From: Afipia sp. OHSU_II-C1
GTDB taxonomy: Bacteria; Pseudomonadota; Alphaproteobacteria; Rhizobiales; Xanthobacteraceae
Length of the DNA: 64,000 nucleotides
Reading direction: 5' to 3'
Assembly: GCF_000497575.1 (NCBI RefSeq)
Contig: NZ_APJI01000004.1
Coordinates: 124,001-188,000, forward strand
The notes beneath the pieces were generated by a model that saw only the letters and a list, made by a program, of their open reading frames with translations, was not told where the DNA came from and did no database searches. The position numbers and the translations under genes were made by a program. Shown here one piece after another: positions 54,255 to 63,527 of the stretch. The stretch's first letter is position 1. Every line of letters starts with the position of its first letter.

Positions 54255-54506
54255 CTACAGGCCGCTCAAATCCGTAGGGACGCTGCCAAACGCTTTCAGC
54301 ACCATGGCGTCCTTGAAGTCACCCGTCATTGGGTTACCGGAGCGAGTGAAGGCGACCGCGCCGATAATTCCGGAGGTGCGTGACAGCGTCTCGGCCCGCC
54401 GAATCGCCGTTGACGCGCTCTGGAACTCCTCGGCGGTCCCGGTCACAACGGACCCTTCGTCGTCCTCAGTGAACGGAAGGGCTACATAATAGGATATATC
54501 GGCCAT
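54255..54506 (-). CDS. Small LexA-controlled protein, unknown function
   Basis: 83 residues, with GGGAGG before the ATG. Begins ADISYYVALPFTEDDEGSV, then a helical middle (EEFQSASTAIRRAETLSR) and an AVAFTRSGNPMTGDFKDAMVL part; no signal or membrane helix. I recall similar unnamed proteins in related bacteria. The promoter (54531-54559) has a LexA box in its spacer, so it should be induced by DNA damage. No partner gene is on the strand downstream. Confidence 0.8.
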   Translation of the reverse strand: MADISYYVALPFTEDDEGSVVTGTAEEFQSASTAIRRAETLSRTSGIIGAVAFTRSGNPMTGDFKDAMVLKAFGSVPTDLSGL

Positions 54507-54530
54507 CCAAGCCTCCCGCAGTGAGAACTC

Positions 54531-54559
54531 ACTATGTTCTCTTTTTGTTCATGTGTCAA
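54531..54559 (-). promoter_or_regulatory. SOS promoter with triple half-site LexA operator
   Basis: On the minus strand: TTGACA (54559-54554), 17 bases, then CATAGT (54536-54531). The spacer holds GAACAAAAAGAGAAC (54550-54536), an exact GAAC-N7-GAAC box with the same spacer bases as the ssb box. A third half-site, GTTC at 54528-54525, again follows after 7 bases. Confidence 0.85.
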
Positions 54560-54673
54560 TTGTCGTTCTCAAGCCGGGATTTTTAAACTTTGGCGGTGAA
54601 TTCCACAGGTTGAACAAGGATGCCGGCCTGCACTTGACCCACATCCACCCGCCACCTACACACCGCGACACGT

Positions 54674-54749
54674 GAGCGCGTAGCTCAGGCGGTAGAGCAC
54701 GTGACTTTTAATCATGGGGTCGAGGGTTCGAGTCCCTCCGCGCTCACCA
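54674..54749 (+). tRNA. tRNA-Lys (anticodon UUU)
   Basis: A 76-base cloverleaf: acceptor arms GAGCGCG and CGCGCTC, D-arm GCTC-AGGCGGTA-GAGC, anticodon loop CTTTTAA giving anticodon TTT, T-arm GAGGG-TTCGAGT-CCCTC, discriminator A and an encoded CCA. No integrase or repeated 3' end lies nearby, so it does not appear to be used as an integration site here. Confidence 0.96.
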
Positions 54750-54851
54750 TGGTGCCCTGTCAAACCGCATCCTTGCGGCTACAATCGGCTAGGATTCGCA
54801 TTGTGGGATGAGCCGGCGATGCTGGCTTGGGAGCGAAAAGGGCCAACAAGA

Positions 54852-55037
54852 ATGTATTTCGTCGCCGGTATCCTGGTTGCTCTCTCGGGGCTCTTCTACG
54901 CAGCTGACCACGGCCAGCTCGGCCGGTTTGGAAAGACGATGTGCAATTACAGCGATACGTTTTGCCAGCATCCCGTCTATGTTCTGGTCGGAGCGGGAAT
55001 AGCCGCAGCATGGGGCGCATTCGTCAGCATTAAATAG
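54852..55037 (+). CDS. Small two-helix membrane protein, unknown
   Basis: 61 residues from the ATG at 54852 (AAAAGGG upstream). Two membrane helices (YFVAGILVALSGLFYA and VYVLVGAGIAAAWGAFV) flank a loop with two cysteines (MCNYSDTFCQHP), which could form a disulfide. Function unknown. It ends 33 bases before the convergent glucan synthase gene. Confidence 0.6.
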   Translation: MYFVAGILVALSGLFYAADHGQLGRFGKTMCNYSDTFCQHPVYVLVGAGIAAAWGAFVSIK

Positions 55038-55070
55038 CTGACGACATTTCCGCGCACTAGGTCGCAGCAA

Positions 55071-57731
55071 TCACTTGATATCAGGACGGACGTCCGACGT
55101 GACCGGCTGTTGAACCGTCATGTTCGTTGGCGTTGTTTCCCGGCGAAGACCGATCAGTTCCGCAGCACGCACTGTTGATGAACTCCAGAAGCCAAAGGCG
55201 TTGATGCGCGAGTTCTCGAGGATCGCGATCGCGACAGCCGACAGGAACGGCAGGCTCTGGAGCACGAGCACGCCGGCGAAGATGTTGATCTCGCGAACTT
55301 CCTTCTGGTTGAACGCAACCAGCACAATGGCGCCGATGATGAGGAGGATGCCGATCACGGCTTCCCAGAACGCCTGAAACTCCACCGACATGCGGGACAG
55401 GCCGCCCTTGGAGGTGCGCGCGAACGGGAGGTGGTCGGTGATCAGGCCGTTGGCGACGGCGCGCGACACAGTCCACTGCACCGACATTGCCGCAACCATT
55501 GCGCCCAGCATCTGGCCGACCTTCACCGGCACACGCAGCCTGTAGAGTGTCAGGAAGTGCGCCAGCGAGACGATGAATGCCGCGATGATCGGCAGGGTCA
55601 GGATCTTGTCGGGAATGGCGATGTCGGCGAATGATACGATCGGCACCCAGATCAGGTTGAGGATCGCAACGACCACGCCGAGGCTTTCCGCGCCGAGCCA
55701 GTTCAGCCAGCCGAGTGCAAACTCGCGCTTCTGATCGGGCGAAAGCCTGCTCGCATTGGGCAGGAACCGGCGCCAGTGCTTCTTGACGATCTGGAAGCCG
55801 CCATAGGCCCAGCGGTGACGTTGCTTCTTGAAGGCCTCGTAGGTGTCCGGCAGCAGGCCATACCCGTAGCGCCTGTTGGTGTAGTGCGTCAGCCAGCCGT
55901 GCTCGATGATCGCAAGACCGAGATCGGTGTCTTCGCAGATCGTGTCACCTGCCCAGCCGCCCGCCATGTCCATCGCCGCACGGCGGATCAGGCACATCGT
56001 GCCATGGACGATAATGGCGTTGGCTTCGTTCCGCTGCACCATGCCGATGTCGAAGAATCCGGCATATTCGCCGTTCATGGCGTAGTGCATCAGCGAGCGG
56101 TCGCCGTCACGATGTTCCTGCGGAGCCTGCACGAGACCCACGCGCGGATCGACGAAAGCCGGGACCAGATCCTTGAGCCAGTCCGGCGTGACAACATAGT
56201 CGGCGTCGATGATGCCGATGATTTCCGCGTCCGGGGCCGTGCGCTCCATGGCGATCCGCAGCGCACCGGCCTTGAAGCCCTGCACCTTCTCGGCGTTGAT
56301 GAAGATGAAGCGCTCGCCGAGAGCGCGGCAGTGGTCCTGGATCGGCTGCCAGAACGCCGGATCGGGCGTGTTGTTGATGATCACCACGCATTCGAAATTC
56401 GGATAATCGAGCCGGGACACCGCATCGAGCGTCAGCTTCAGCATCTCAGGCGGTTCGAAATACGCAGGCACGTGAATCGAGACTTTTGGTGCGTAACCTT
56501 CAGGCGGAGCGGGGACAGCCGCCGAGATCAGGCGCGAAGGCTTGCGCCCGAAAGCAATGGTCGCGATCTCTTCGATCCGGGCCATCGCAATCAGGACCAG
56601 CGGTATGAGCAGAATGAGGCCCAAGGTCAGCGCAAAGGCCGAGCCGAAGACGAAGTAGTGCATGTTCCAGTAGGCGAACACAGTTGCGAACCATGCGCCC
56701 ACTCCGTTTGCCGCAGCGGCCAGCATGATGGCTTGCATCACGGTTGGATGGGCCAGGCGCAGGATCGGCAGCGACAGCAGGACGCCGATCAGCAGGGCTA
56801 TTCCTGCAATTTTCCAGTAATCCGGATCGACGATGGGGCCGGTCCATGCGAATTTTGGCTCGCGTGATGCATTAAGAACGCCCCAGTAAGGTCCAACGCC
56901 GCCTTCGAAAAATTTCCAAGGCTGATCGATCGCTTCGACGATGTTGTAGTCCATCCCGATGGCCTCAGCGCGGGTCACGAAGTTCCGCAGCACGGAGGCC
57001 TGTTCAAATGGGCCGGGGTTGGCGTTCTTGAGATTGTAGCCCGCGCTTGGCCAGCCGAACTCGGCGATCACGATGCGCTTGCCGGGAAAGGTATCCCGCA
57101 GCAGGCCATAGATATACATCGCCTGATCGACAGCCTGTTTGTCGGTGAAGTTTTCCCAGTACGGCAGGATGTGCGCGGCGATGAAATCGACCGCCGAGGC
57201 CAATTGCGGATTGTCGCGCCAGATGTTCCAGATTTCGCCAGTCGTAACAGGGACATTAGTCTGTTTTTTGACGCGCTGGATCAGCTCGATGAGGTCTTCG
57301 ACCTTCTGTTCGCCGCGGTAGATGGTTTCATTGCCGACGACTATGCCGATGACGTTGCTGTTTCGCTTGGCGAGTTCGAGGGCAGCGACGATTTCGCGTT
57401 CGTTTCGCTCTGCGTTCTTGTCGATCCAGGCGCCGACCGTGACCTTGAGGCCGAATTCGGCGGCAATCGGGGGAACCAGCTCAACGCCGCCCGTCGACGA
57501 GTACAGGCGGATGGCCTTGGTCATCGTCGCGAGTTTCTTGAGGTCGGCGCGGATTTTTTCCTTGTTAGGAATGTTGTCGACGTCCGGGTGTCCTGCGCCT
57601 TCGAACGGGGCGTAGGACAAGCTGGGCAACATTCCGTTGAAGTCGGGTGCCTTCTGCTCATCCCTCAGGAGGCCCCAGATGGCCGCGTGGACAGCAGTAA
57701 CGCAGAGGAGGACAGCAACGATGGCGCGCAT
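55071..57731 (-). CDS. ndvB: Cyclic beta-glucan synthase, GH17-GT2 fusion (NdvB-like)
   Basis: 886 residues from the ATG at 57731. An N-terminal helix anchors a GH17-type domain (about 30-310) with VVGNETIYRG (acid/base Glu) and IAEFGWPSAG (nucleophile Glu), then helices and a GT2 domain (about 410-640): DxD in IGIIDADYVV, CEDTDLGLAIIEHGW, and QRHRW. More helices follow. In Bradyrhizobium japonicum, NdvB of about 100 kDa makes cyclic beta-(1,3),(1,6)-glucans, needed for osmotic adaptation and nodulation; size and domains agree. The symbol is inferred from this and from the ndvC-like neighbour. Confidence 0.85.
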   Translation of the reverse strand: MRAIVAVLLCVTAVHAAIWGLLRDEQKAPDFNGMLPSLSYAPFEGAGHPDVDNIPNKEKIRADLKKLATMTKAIRLYSSTGGVELVPPIAAEFGLKVTVGAWIDKNAERNEREIVAALELAKRNSNVIGIVVGNETIYRGEQKVEDLIELIQRVKKQTNVPVTTGEIWNIWRDNPQLASAVDFIAAHILPYWENFTDKQAVDQAMYIYGLLRDTFPGKRIVIAEFGWPSAGYNLKNANPGPFEQASVLRNFVTRAEAIGMDYNIVEAIDQPWKFFEGGVGPYWGVLNASREPKFAWTGPIVDPDYWKIAGIALLIGVLLSLPILRLAHPTVMQAIMLAAAANGVGAWFATVFAYWNMHYFVFGSAFALTLGLILLIPLVLIAMARIEEIATIAFGRKPSRLISAAVPAPPEGYAPKVSIHVPAYFEPPEMLKLTLDAVSRLDYPNFECVVIINNTPDPAFWQPIQDHCRALGERFIFINAEKVQGFKAGALRIAMERTAPDAEIIGIIDADYVVTPDWLKDLVPAFVDPRVGLVQAPQEHRDGDRSLMHYAMNGEYAGFFDIGMVQRNEANAIIVHGTMCLIRRAAMDMAGGWAGDTICEDTDLGLAIIEHGWLTHYTNRRYGYGLLPDTYEAFKKQRHRWAYGGFQIVKKHWRRFLPNASRLSPDQKREFALGWLNWLGAESLGVVVAILNLIWVPIVSFADIAIPDKILTLPIIAAFIVSLAHFLTLYRLRVPVKVGQMLGAMVAAMSVQWTVSRAVANGLITDHLPFARTSKGGLSRMSVEFQAFWEAVIGILLIIGAIVLVAFNQKEVREINIFAGVLVLQSLPFLSAVAIAILENSRINAFGFWSSSTVRAAELIGLRRETTPTNMTVQQPVTSDVRPDIK

Positions 57732-57931
57732 CAAGGAAAACCATACGGGGCCGAACGTGGCAGGATCGCGAACCTGTCCCCTCGGTTCGTCAGCGTTGAT
57801 GGCAGCTTATCTATGCTGCGCGGCTTAACAACTCATACGGCGACATGGCCTTTTGAGGGCGTAGCCGAGACCGTATGAATACCCAATGAATACGGGATCG
57901 GCTCGTTCCTGTTCCGCCAGCGCTTCGGCGC

Positions 57932-58486
57932 TTACTTGGCCGGTGTTGCCGGAGCAGGCGCCGCCGCGGGTGCTGGCGGTGTCGCTGCCGCGGGTGCAGC
58001 AGCCGGGGGCTGTGGCGCAGCGGCTGCCTGTGGTTGGGCCGCCGGATTGATCCAGCACGCGTGCACACGGCCGTTGAGGGTCTCAGCGACCTTGGGGTCG
58101 ATCGTGGCGCCGAACCTCACGACACAGCGGAAAGTCGCCTGGATGTGCCCTCCAGGGCAGCCGAAGCGCTCATAGAGGTCGAGGTGACGGAACGCCGTGT
58201 CGAGGTCGTCGCGCCACATCAACCCGACCACCCGCCGTCCAAGCCAGACACATTCCGGGTTTCCGGCAGGACCGTTAATCGCCTGGGCCGCCTCGACGAA
58301 CTCGTCGGCCTTGCGCTTGCTTTCCTTGGCTGCGTCGGCCGGGGCCGCCTGTTTGGGGGCCGTGTCCTGGGCCCGGAGGTCACCGCTTTGAGCGATTGCA
58401 GCCCCGATCCCGACAAACAAAGCAAGGGCCGGAACGGCGACTCGCTGAAAAACCGCAACTCGAAACCCGGTACGTACCCGAAGCAT
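57932..58486 (-). CDS. Exported protein of the glucan locus, possible ndvD-type gene
   Basis: 184 residues from the ATG at 58486. Signal peptide about 1-32. The mature domain has four cysteines (PECVWLG, ERFGCPGG, FRCVVRF, HACWINP) and ends in a long Ala/Pro tail. It lies between the ndvB-like and ndvC-like genes. I recall a third glucan gene, ndvD, in this position in B. japonicum, but cannot confirm it is this one. Confidence 0.6.
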   Translation of the reverse strand: MLRVRTGFRVAVFQRVAVPALALFVGIGAAIAQSGDLRAQDTAPKQAAPADAAKESKRKADEFVEAAQAINGPAGNPECVWLGRRVVGLMWRDDLDTAFRHLDLYERFGCPGGHIQATFRCVVRFGATIDPKVAETLNGRVHACWINPAAQPQAAAAPQPPAAAPAAATPPAPAAAPAPATPAK

Positions 58487-58674
58487 GAAATCCCCGATTG
58501 ATGGCGTGCCGGCCGCCGCGCGCCGCCCACACAGATGCCCTGCCAATGCGGCAGAAGATTGCCTCTACCGCAACTGCCTGATTCACATGAAGGACATTTA
58601 TGTTTTTGTCCAGCAAGCCGGAAGTTTGATGCCCCCGTAATGAAGGTGTGCGACGAGAAGACCGGGGGTAGCCA

Positions 58675-60363
58675 TTGACTGGGGTCTTGGCAGACCGGCG
58701 GCGACCGGTTATCGACGTGCCTCCCTGGAGGACGGAACCCATTTCCCTTCGTACGCCACTGGCCCTTCTGGTCATATCCCTGAGCGCTATTGCCGCAATT
58801 TGGTGGTGGTTGGCCACGCCGATTGTATTGGCGCGCGCCCCGATCGACCCTTCCGCGAAGCTTGAATGCGTCTCCTACGCACCGTTCCGCGGGGCTCAGA
58901 ATCCCCTTCAGCCCGGATTGATCATTGCGCCGGAGCAGATCGCGCAGGATCTGGCACAACTTGCCAAGGTCACCGACTGCATCCGGACCTATTCGGTCGG
59001 CAACGGCCTCGATCAGGTTCCGGAACTCGCTCAGAAGGCCGGGCTCAAGGTGATGCTCGGAATCTGGATCGGCACCAATCGCGTCGACAACCGCACGCAG
59101 ATGGAAACCGCCATCGGGCTCGCCAAGAAATATCCCGGCGTCGTCGGCGCGGTCATTGTCGGCAACGAGGTGCTTCTGCGCGGCGAGATGACCGCTGCCG
59201 ACCTCACGGCGAATATCCGCTACGTGAAGTCGAAGGTCGGAGCTATCCAGGTCACCTATGCCGATGTCTGGGAGTTCTGGCTCAAGAACCGTGACGTCTA
59301 TGACGCCGTCGATTTCGTTACGATTCACATTCTTCCGTATTGGGAAGACTTCCCGATTCGTGCTCGCCATGCTGCCAACCACGTCGACGCGATCCGCAAG
59401 CGGATGGCGGTTGCGTTCCCGAACAAGGAAATCCTGATCGGAGAAACCGGCTGGCCAAGCGCGGGCCGCATGCGTGAAGGCGCGCTGCCGTCACGGGCCA
59501 ATCAGGCCCGGGTGGTTTCCGAAATCCTCCAGCTTGCCCGTCAGGAAAAGTTCCGGGTCAATCTGATCGAGGCCTACGACCAGCCCTGGAAGCGGATGTG
59601 GGAAGGCACTGTCGGCGGCCACTGGGGTCTGTTCGACGCCGACGGCGCCCGCGATCTGAAATATCCCGCTGGCGAGCCGATCACCAACTTCCCGCGCGCA
59701 AAGATCTATGCCGTTGCCGGCATGATTTTCTCGGCGCTCGTCTTTGGCGTGGCGCTGCTGACGCTGCGCCGCAGGCCCTGGTCGCCGCACCTGAGCTCGT
59801 GGGTCACGGTCGCGATCTGCGCAACTGCGGGCGGCGCGCTTCTCGGCGTGGCGTACGACAAGCTGATCGTCGAAAGCCTCGGTCTCGGCGGCTGGACCGT
59901 CGGCATCCTGCTGTTCGGAGCCGCTGTGCTGTCGCCGCTGATCGTCGCCAACACCGTGATGTACGGGCGCAGTCTTCCGACGTTCATGGAACTTATCGGA
60001 CCGCGAGAGTATCGCACGGGCTCGCGCATGCAGACCATTCTTGGGATCGTGCTGCTGATTACGACTGTGCTGGCCACCCAGACCGCGCTCGGCTTCGTCT
60101 TCGATCCACGCTACCGCGATTTCCAGTTCGCGGCGCTGACCATGGCTGTCGTCCCGTTTGTACTGCTGACGGCGCTCAACAGGCCAGCAAAGGGCACGCG
60201 CCCGATAACTGAGTCCGTTTTCGCAGGCGCTCTCGCGCTCTCCGCGATCTATATCGGATTCAACGAGGGGCCTGCGAACTGGCAGTCGCTATGGACTTGC
60301 GGATTGTATCTGCTTTTGGCGCTTACGCTGTCGCGGGCGCGGGTCGCGCAAACCCAAGAATAA
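58675..60363 (+). CDS. ndvC: Beta-glucan modifying membrane protein (NdvC-like)
   Basis: 562 residues from a TTG start with GGGGG upstream (no ATG fits). One N-terminal helix, a GH17-type domain (about 55-330) with IVGNEVLLRGE (acid/base Glu) and IGETGWPSAG (nucleophile Glu), then about seven membrane helices and no GT2 domain. B. japonicum ndvC (about 62 kDa) is needed for the beta-1,6 links of the cyclic glucan; the size matches. The GH17 domain is a clear paralogue of the one in the ndvB-like gene. Confidence 0.82.
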   Translation: MTGVLADRRRPVIDVPPWRTEPISLRTPLALLVISLSAIAAIWWWLATPIVLARAPIDPSAKLECVSYAPFRGAQNPLQPGLIIAPEQIAQDLAQLAKVTDCIRTYSVGNGLDQVPELAQKAGLKVMLGIWIGTNRVDNRTQMETAIGLAKKYPGVVGAVIVGNEVLLRGEMTAADLTANIRYVKSKVGAIQVTYADVWEFWLKNRDVYDAVDFVTIHILPYWEDFPIRARHAANHVDAIRKRMAVAFPNKEILIGETGWPSAGRMREGALPSRANQARVVSEILQLARQEKFRVNLIEAYDQPWKRMWEGTVGGHWGLFDADGARDLKYPAGEPITNFPRAKIYAVAGMIFSALVFGVALLTLRRRPWSPHLSSWVTVAICATAGGALLGVAYDKLIVESLGLGGWTVGILLFGAAVLSPLIVANTVMYGRSLPTFMELIGPREYRTGSRMQTILGIVLLITTVLATQTALGFVFDPRYRDFQFAALTMAVVPFVLLTALNRPAKGTRPITESVFAGALALSAIYIGFNEGPANWQSLWTCGLYLLLALTLSRARVAQTQE

Positions 60364-60703
60364 GCAGCGCGATCGCGATGCCCGACAGGCCGATATTGTA
60401 GAGCACGATCCCGAAACACGCTGCGACCAGCCCGGCGGTGAGAGTGACAATCGATGGCCGGATGAAGTGCAGTGTCGCAATGACCAGCGCGGCTATTCCG
60501 AACACGTAGTTCTTGAACAGATAGGTCATCGTCAGCCGCGTCTTGCACAGCATGGTTTGCAGACCGGCCTCGCATTCGAGCCGAACCTGCGCAAACTCAA
60601 TGGCCATGTAACGCAGATACAATGCGTATCCGATCGTGAGAAATCCCACGATCAAAATCCATTGCACCTGATAAGGGGTCAGTCTGAACGGCTCTTTTTT
60701 CAT
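60323..60703 (-). CDS. Membrane protein, unknown
   Basis: 126 residues from the ATG at 60703 with three or four helices: VQWILIVGFLTIGYALYL, FKNYVFGIAALVIATLHFI and the Gly/Ala-rich last pair. An ECEAGLQTMLCKT loop holds two cysteines. Its 3' end overlaps the ndvC-like gene's 3' end by 41 bases on opposite strands. Function unknown. Confidence 0.65.
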   Translation of the reverse strand: MKKEPFRLTPYQVQWILIVGFLTIGYALYLRYMAIEFAQVRLECEAGLQTMLCKTRLTMTYLFKNYVFGIAALVIATLHFIRPSIVTLTAGLVAACFGIVLYNIGLSGIAIALLILGFARPAPATA

Positions 60704-60763
60704 GCGCCGAATATGGTTCGGAACGGATTGCGATACAACCCGGACGGCCACAAAGTTGAGTGG

Positions 60764-61873
60764 TTATTTGTTACCGAAAAAAGAGCTGAAGGACGACGAC
60801 TTGGGCTGTTCTGCCACGGGTTCTCCGCGCTGCTTGCTTCGTCGCTTCGAGCGATGAACCTGACCTTCTGGCTTCTTCGCCTCCGGTTGTTTCTCGCTGA
60901 TCATGCTCAGCCGTTGCCCCTCATACAGAGCCGTTTCGCAAGGCCGGTTGCTCTCGGTCAGCACTCCCGCACACAGCTTGGCCGCTTCCGCAGCGTCGGA
61001 CAACGGTCCGGCAACGAGCCGCAGTTGCATTCCCAAACCGTCGTGACGCTCTTTCACGACGATGATCGGCTGGAGCGATGCGAGCTGTTCTGAGTTGCTC
61101 TTGACTGCACCGCGCCACACTGCGCGCAGACCTTCGATCGAATTCGCGCCGCCGAGGTCGATACCGAACTCCGTCTTGCGCACGATAGCTGCCGACGGCG
61201 TTTCAACAGGTGCCGGGGTTGGCGGCGGGATGGCAGCTGTGACGGCTGGGGCCGGAGGTTGGTCAGTAGCTGACGTTTCAGCCCTCTGCTCGGTAACCTT
61301 GGCAGGAGGAGACGGTGCGGCGGGGGCAGTGGCGACCGGCGCGATCCTGGGAAGCTGCGCCACAGGTTCGGTTTTCGCCTCGGCTGGTTTGACCGGTCCG
61401 ATGGGGTCAGCTTCAACAACCGGCGGGAGAACTCCCGGTGCAGGAGCCGCAGCCGCTGGTGATGTTGCGGGTGGAGGGGCCGGAGCAGGCCGCGCCAGGG
61501 CGCCGGTAACGGAATCCAGTCCCTGCTCAAGCACGGTCACACGCGCGTAAAGGCGGTCGCGGTCGCTGTTTAGCGTCTCGACGGCTGCGGCAAGTTCACG
61601 CGCCTTGTTCTGGCTTTCCTTTGCGATCCACTGAACTTGCTGGGACTGCCGTGCAAGTTCGGCGGACGCCATTTGATCGCGGTTAATCGCCGCCGGTGAG
61701 CGCGTCGCAAGAATCGCAACGATCAGCGCTCCGACCGTACCGACGCCCCAGGATGCCAGACGCCACATCGAAGGTCCGCCAAACTCGTCCTCTTCCGCGA
61801 GAAAACGATTGATCCAGCCGGCACCGTCATCCTCGGTCAGATCATCGCGGAAATGGTTGCGATCCTTGGTCAT
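60764..61873 (-). CDS. SPOR-like membrane protein
   Basis: 369 residues from the ATG at 61873. Acidic cytoplasmic start (about 45), one helix (ASWGVGTVGALIVAILAT), a coiled-coil region (about 65-115, QVQWIAKESQNKARELAAAV), a long Pro/Ala linker and a C-terminal domain (about 255-330) with MQLRLVAGPLSDAAEAAKLC, SPOR-like. The tail is basic then Ser/Phe-rich (SSSFSSFFGNK). It could bind peptidoglycan; it is the second such protein in the window. Confidence 0.7.
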   Translation of the reverse strand: MTKDRNHFRDDLTEDDGAGWINRFLAEEDEFGGPSMWRLASWGVGTVGALIVAILATRSPAAINRDQMASAELARQSQQVQWIAKESQNKARELAAAVETLNSDRDRLYARVTVLEQGLDSVTGALARPAPAPPPATSPAAAAPAPGVLPPVVEADPIGPVKPAEAKTEPVAQLPRIAPVATAPAAPSPPAKVTEQRAETSATDQPPAPAVTAAIPPPTPAPVETPSAAIVRKTEFGIDLGGANSIEGLRAVWRGAVKSNSEQLASLQPIIVVKERHDGLGMQLRLVAGPLSDAAEAAKLCAGVLTESNRPCETALYEGQRLSMISEKQPEAKKPEGQVHRSKRRSKQRGEPVAEQPKSSSFSSFFGNK

Positions 61874-62033
61874 GGGACTGTCGGGCCCTCCCGCGGCCCT
61901 GCGAATCATTGCGTAAAGATTAACAGAAGCCGGGCCACATGCGTGCTGGCGAGAGCCCCCCAAAATGCTTTTGTCGCCCGGCGCTCTCGGGTAAGACCAC
62001 GCTGGCGCACCCGCACGCTGCACAGGAAAAAGC

Positions 62034-63395
62034 ATGAGCGGCAGATCAACTCTTACGATCGTACTCGCAGCCGGCGAGGGCACGCGAATGCGTTCCAGCC
62101 TGCCCAAGGTGCTGCATGCAGTTGCGGGACGGCCGCTGATAGCCCACGTGCTGGGGGCTGCGCCAGCCGGTAAGAGCGATGCCGTCGCTGTGGTGGTCGG
62201 GCCGGACCATCAGGCAGTGATCGACGAGATCAAGAGAGTTCGTCCGGAGGCCGGCACTTTCGTGCAGCGTGAGCGACTTGGCACGGCTCATGCGGTGCTG
62301 GCGGCTCGCGAAGCCATCGCGGCGGGTGCTGACGATCTCCTCATTGCATTCGGCGACACGCCGCTGATCGACGCCATGACGTTCGAGCGCATGCGTGCCG
62401 CGTTGAAGGACGGCACGGCGCTGGCGGTACTCGGCTTTCGGGCCGCCGATCCGACTGGTTATGGACGATTGCTGGAAGACGGCGGGCAGCTTGTAGCGAT
62501 CCGTGAACACGCGGACGCGAGCGCGGCGGAGCGCGCGGTGGCACTCTGCAATGCAGGCGTCATGGCGTTTGCGGGCAAGACCGCTCTGCAAATCCTCGAT
62601 CGTATCGGCAATGGCAACAGCAAGGGCGAGTACTATCTAACGGATGCGGTGGCGATCGTGCGCGAACTCGGCTTGCGGGCAGTGGTCATCGAAACCAGCG
62701 AGGACGAAGTGCGCGGAATCAACACCAAGGCCCAGCTTGCCGAAGCCGAACAGGTGATGCAGCGAAAGCTGCGGCAGGCGGCACTTGATGCCGGTGTGAC
62801 GCTGATCGCGCCGGACACGGTTTTCCTTTCGGCAGACACGACCTTCGGCAAGGACGTCACGATCGAGCCGTTTGTCGTGATCGGTGCGGGCGTGAGCATT
62901 GACGACGGCGCGGTGATTCATTCGTTCTCGAACATCGTCGGCGCGCGCATTGGCAAGAACGCGTCCATCGGTCCCTACGCACGGCTGAGGCCAGGCACGG
63001 TGCTGGGCGAGGGCGTGCGCATCGGCAACTTCGTCGAGACCAAGGCCGCCGATCTTGAAGCCGGGGTGAAGGTCAATCACCTGACCTATATCGGCGATAC
63101 CCATATCGGCGCGAACGCCAATATCGGCGCAGGCACCATTACCTGCAACTACGACGGCTTCGACAAACACCGGACCGAGATCGGCGCCGGCGCTTTCGTG
63201 GGCTCGAACTCGTCGCTGGTGGCGCCGGTCAAGATCGGCACCGGTGCCTTTATCGGATCGGGCTCGGTCATCACCCGGGATGTGCCGGACGATTCGCTGG
63301 CCGTCGAACGCAGCGATCAGGCGGTGCGCGAAGGTTGGGCAAAGCGATTCCGCGACATGAAAATGCTCAATCGGAAGCCCAAAAGTCCAAAGTAA
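62034..63395 (+). CDS. glmU: Bifunctional UDP-GlcNAc pyrophosphorylase/glucosamine-1-P acetyltransferase
   Basis: 453 residues. The N-terminal uridylyltransferase (1-230) starts [26 protein letters not shown]; the C-terminal left-handed beta-helix (from about 255) has hexapeptide repeats and the acetyltransferase end [21 protein letters not shown]. It makes UDP-GlcNAc for peptidoglycan and lipid A. Followed by glmS, which supplies its glucosamine phosphate precursor. Confidence 0.97.
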   Translation: MSGRSTLTIVLAAGEGTRMRSSLPKVLHAVAGRPLIAHVLGAAPAGKSDAVAVVVGPDHQAVIDEIKRVRPEAGTFVQRERLGTAHAVLAAREAIAAGADDLLIAFGDTPLIDAMTFERMRAALKDGTALAVLGFRAADPTGYGRLLEDGGQLVAIREHADASAAERAVALCNAGVMAFAGKTALQILDRIGNGNSKGEYYLTDAVAIVRELGLRAVVIETSEDEVRGINTKAQLAEAEQVMQRKLRQAALDAGVTLIAPDTVFLSADTTFGKDVTIEPFVVIGAGVSIDDGAVIHSFSNIVGARIGKNASIGPYARLRPGTVLGEGVRIGNFVETKAADLEAGVKVNHLTYIGDTHIGANANIGAGTITCNYDGFDKHRTEIGAGAFVGSNSSLVAPVKIGTGAFIGSGSVITRDVPDDSLAVERSDQAVREGWAKRFRDMKMLNRKPKSPK

Positions 63396-63449
63396 GGCCC
63401 CGCGCCCTACCTGACTGTTTTCGTTAACGGTTTACCCTGTCTCAATCCG

Positions 63450-63461
63450 CAACAATTGTTG
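63450..63461. promoter_or_regulatory. 12-bp palindrome before glmS
   Basis: CAACAATTGTTG is a perfect palindrome 66 bases before the glmS ATG, in a GC-rich setting. It could be a regulator site for glmS; no regulator is adjacent. Confidence 0.3.
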
Positions 63462-63527
63462 AGGCAGAACCGTGTTATTCCTCGGTACATAAGGCCGCAT
63501 CAGGGCGGGCTGGAGACATCGAACCGC

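Noticed and set aside
54674-54749. tRNA-Lys as an integration site of a mobile element
   Set aside because: No integrase, no repeated tRNA 3' end and no change in gene character on either side.
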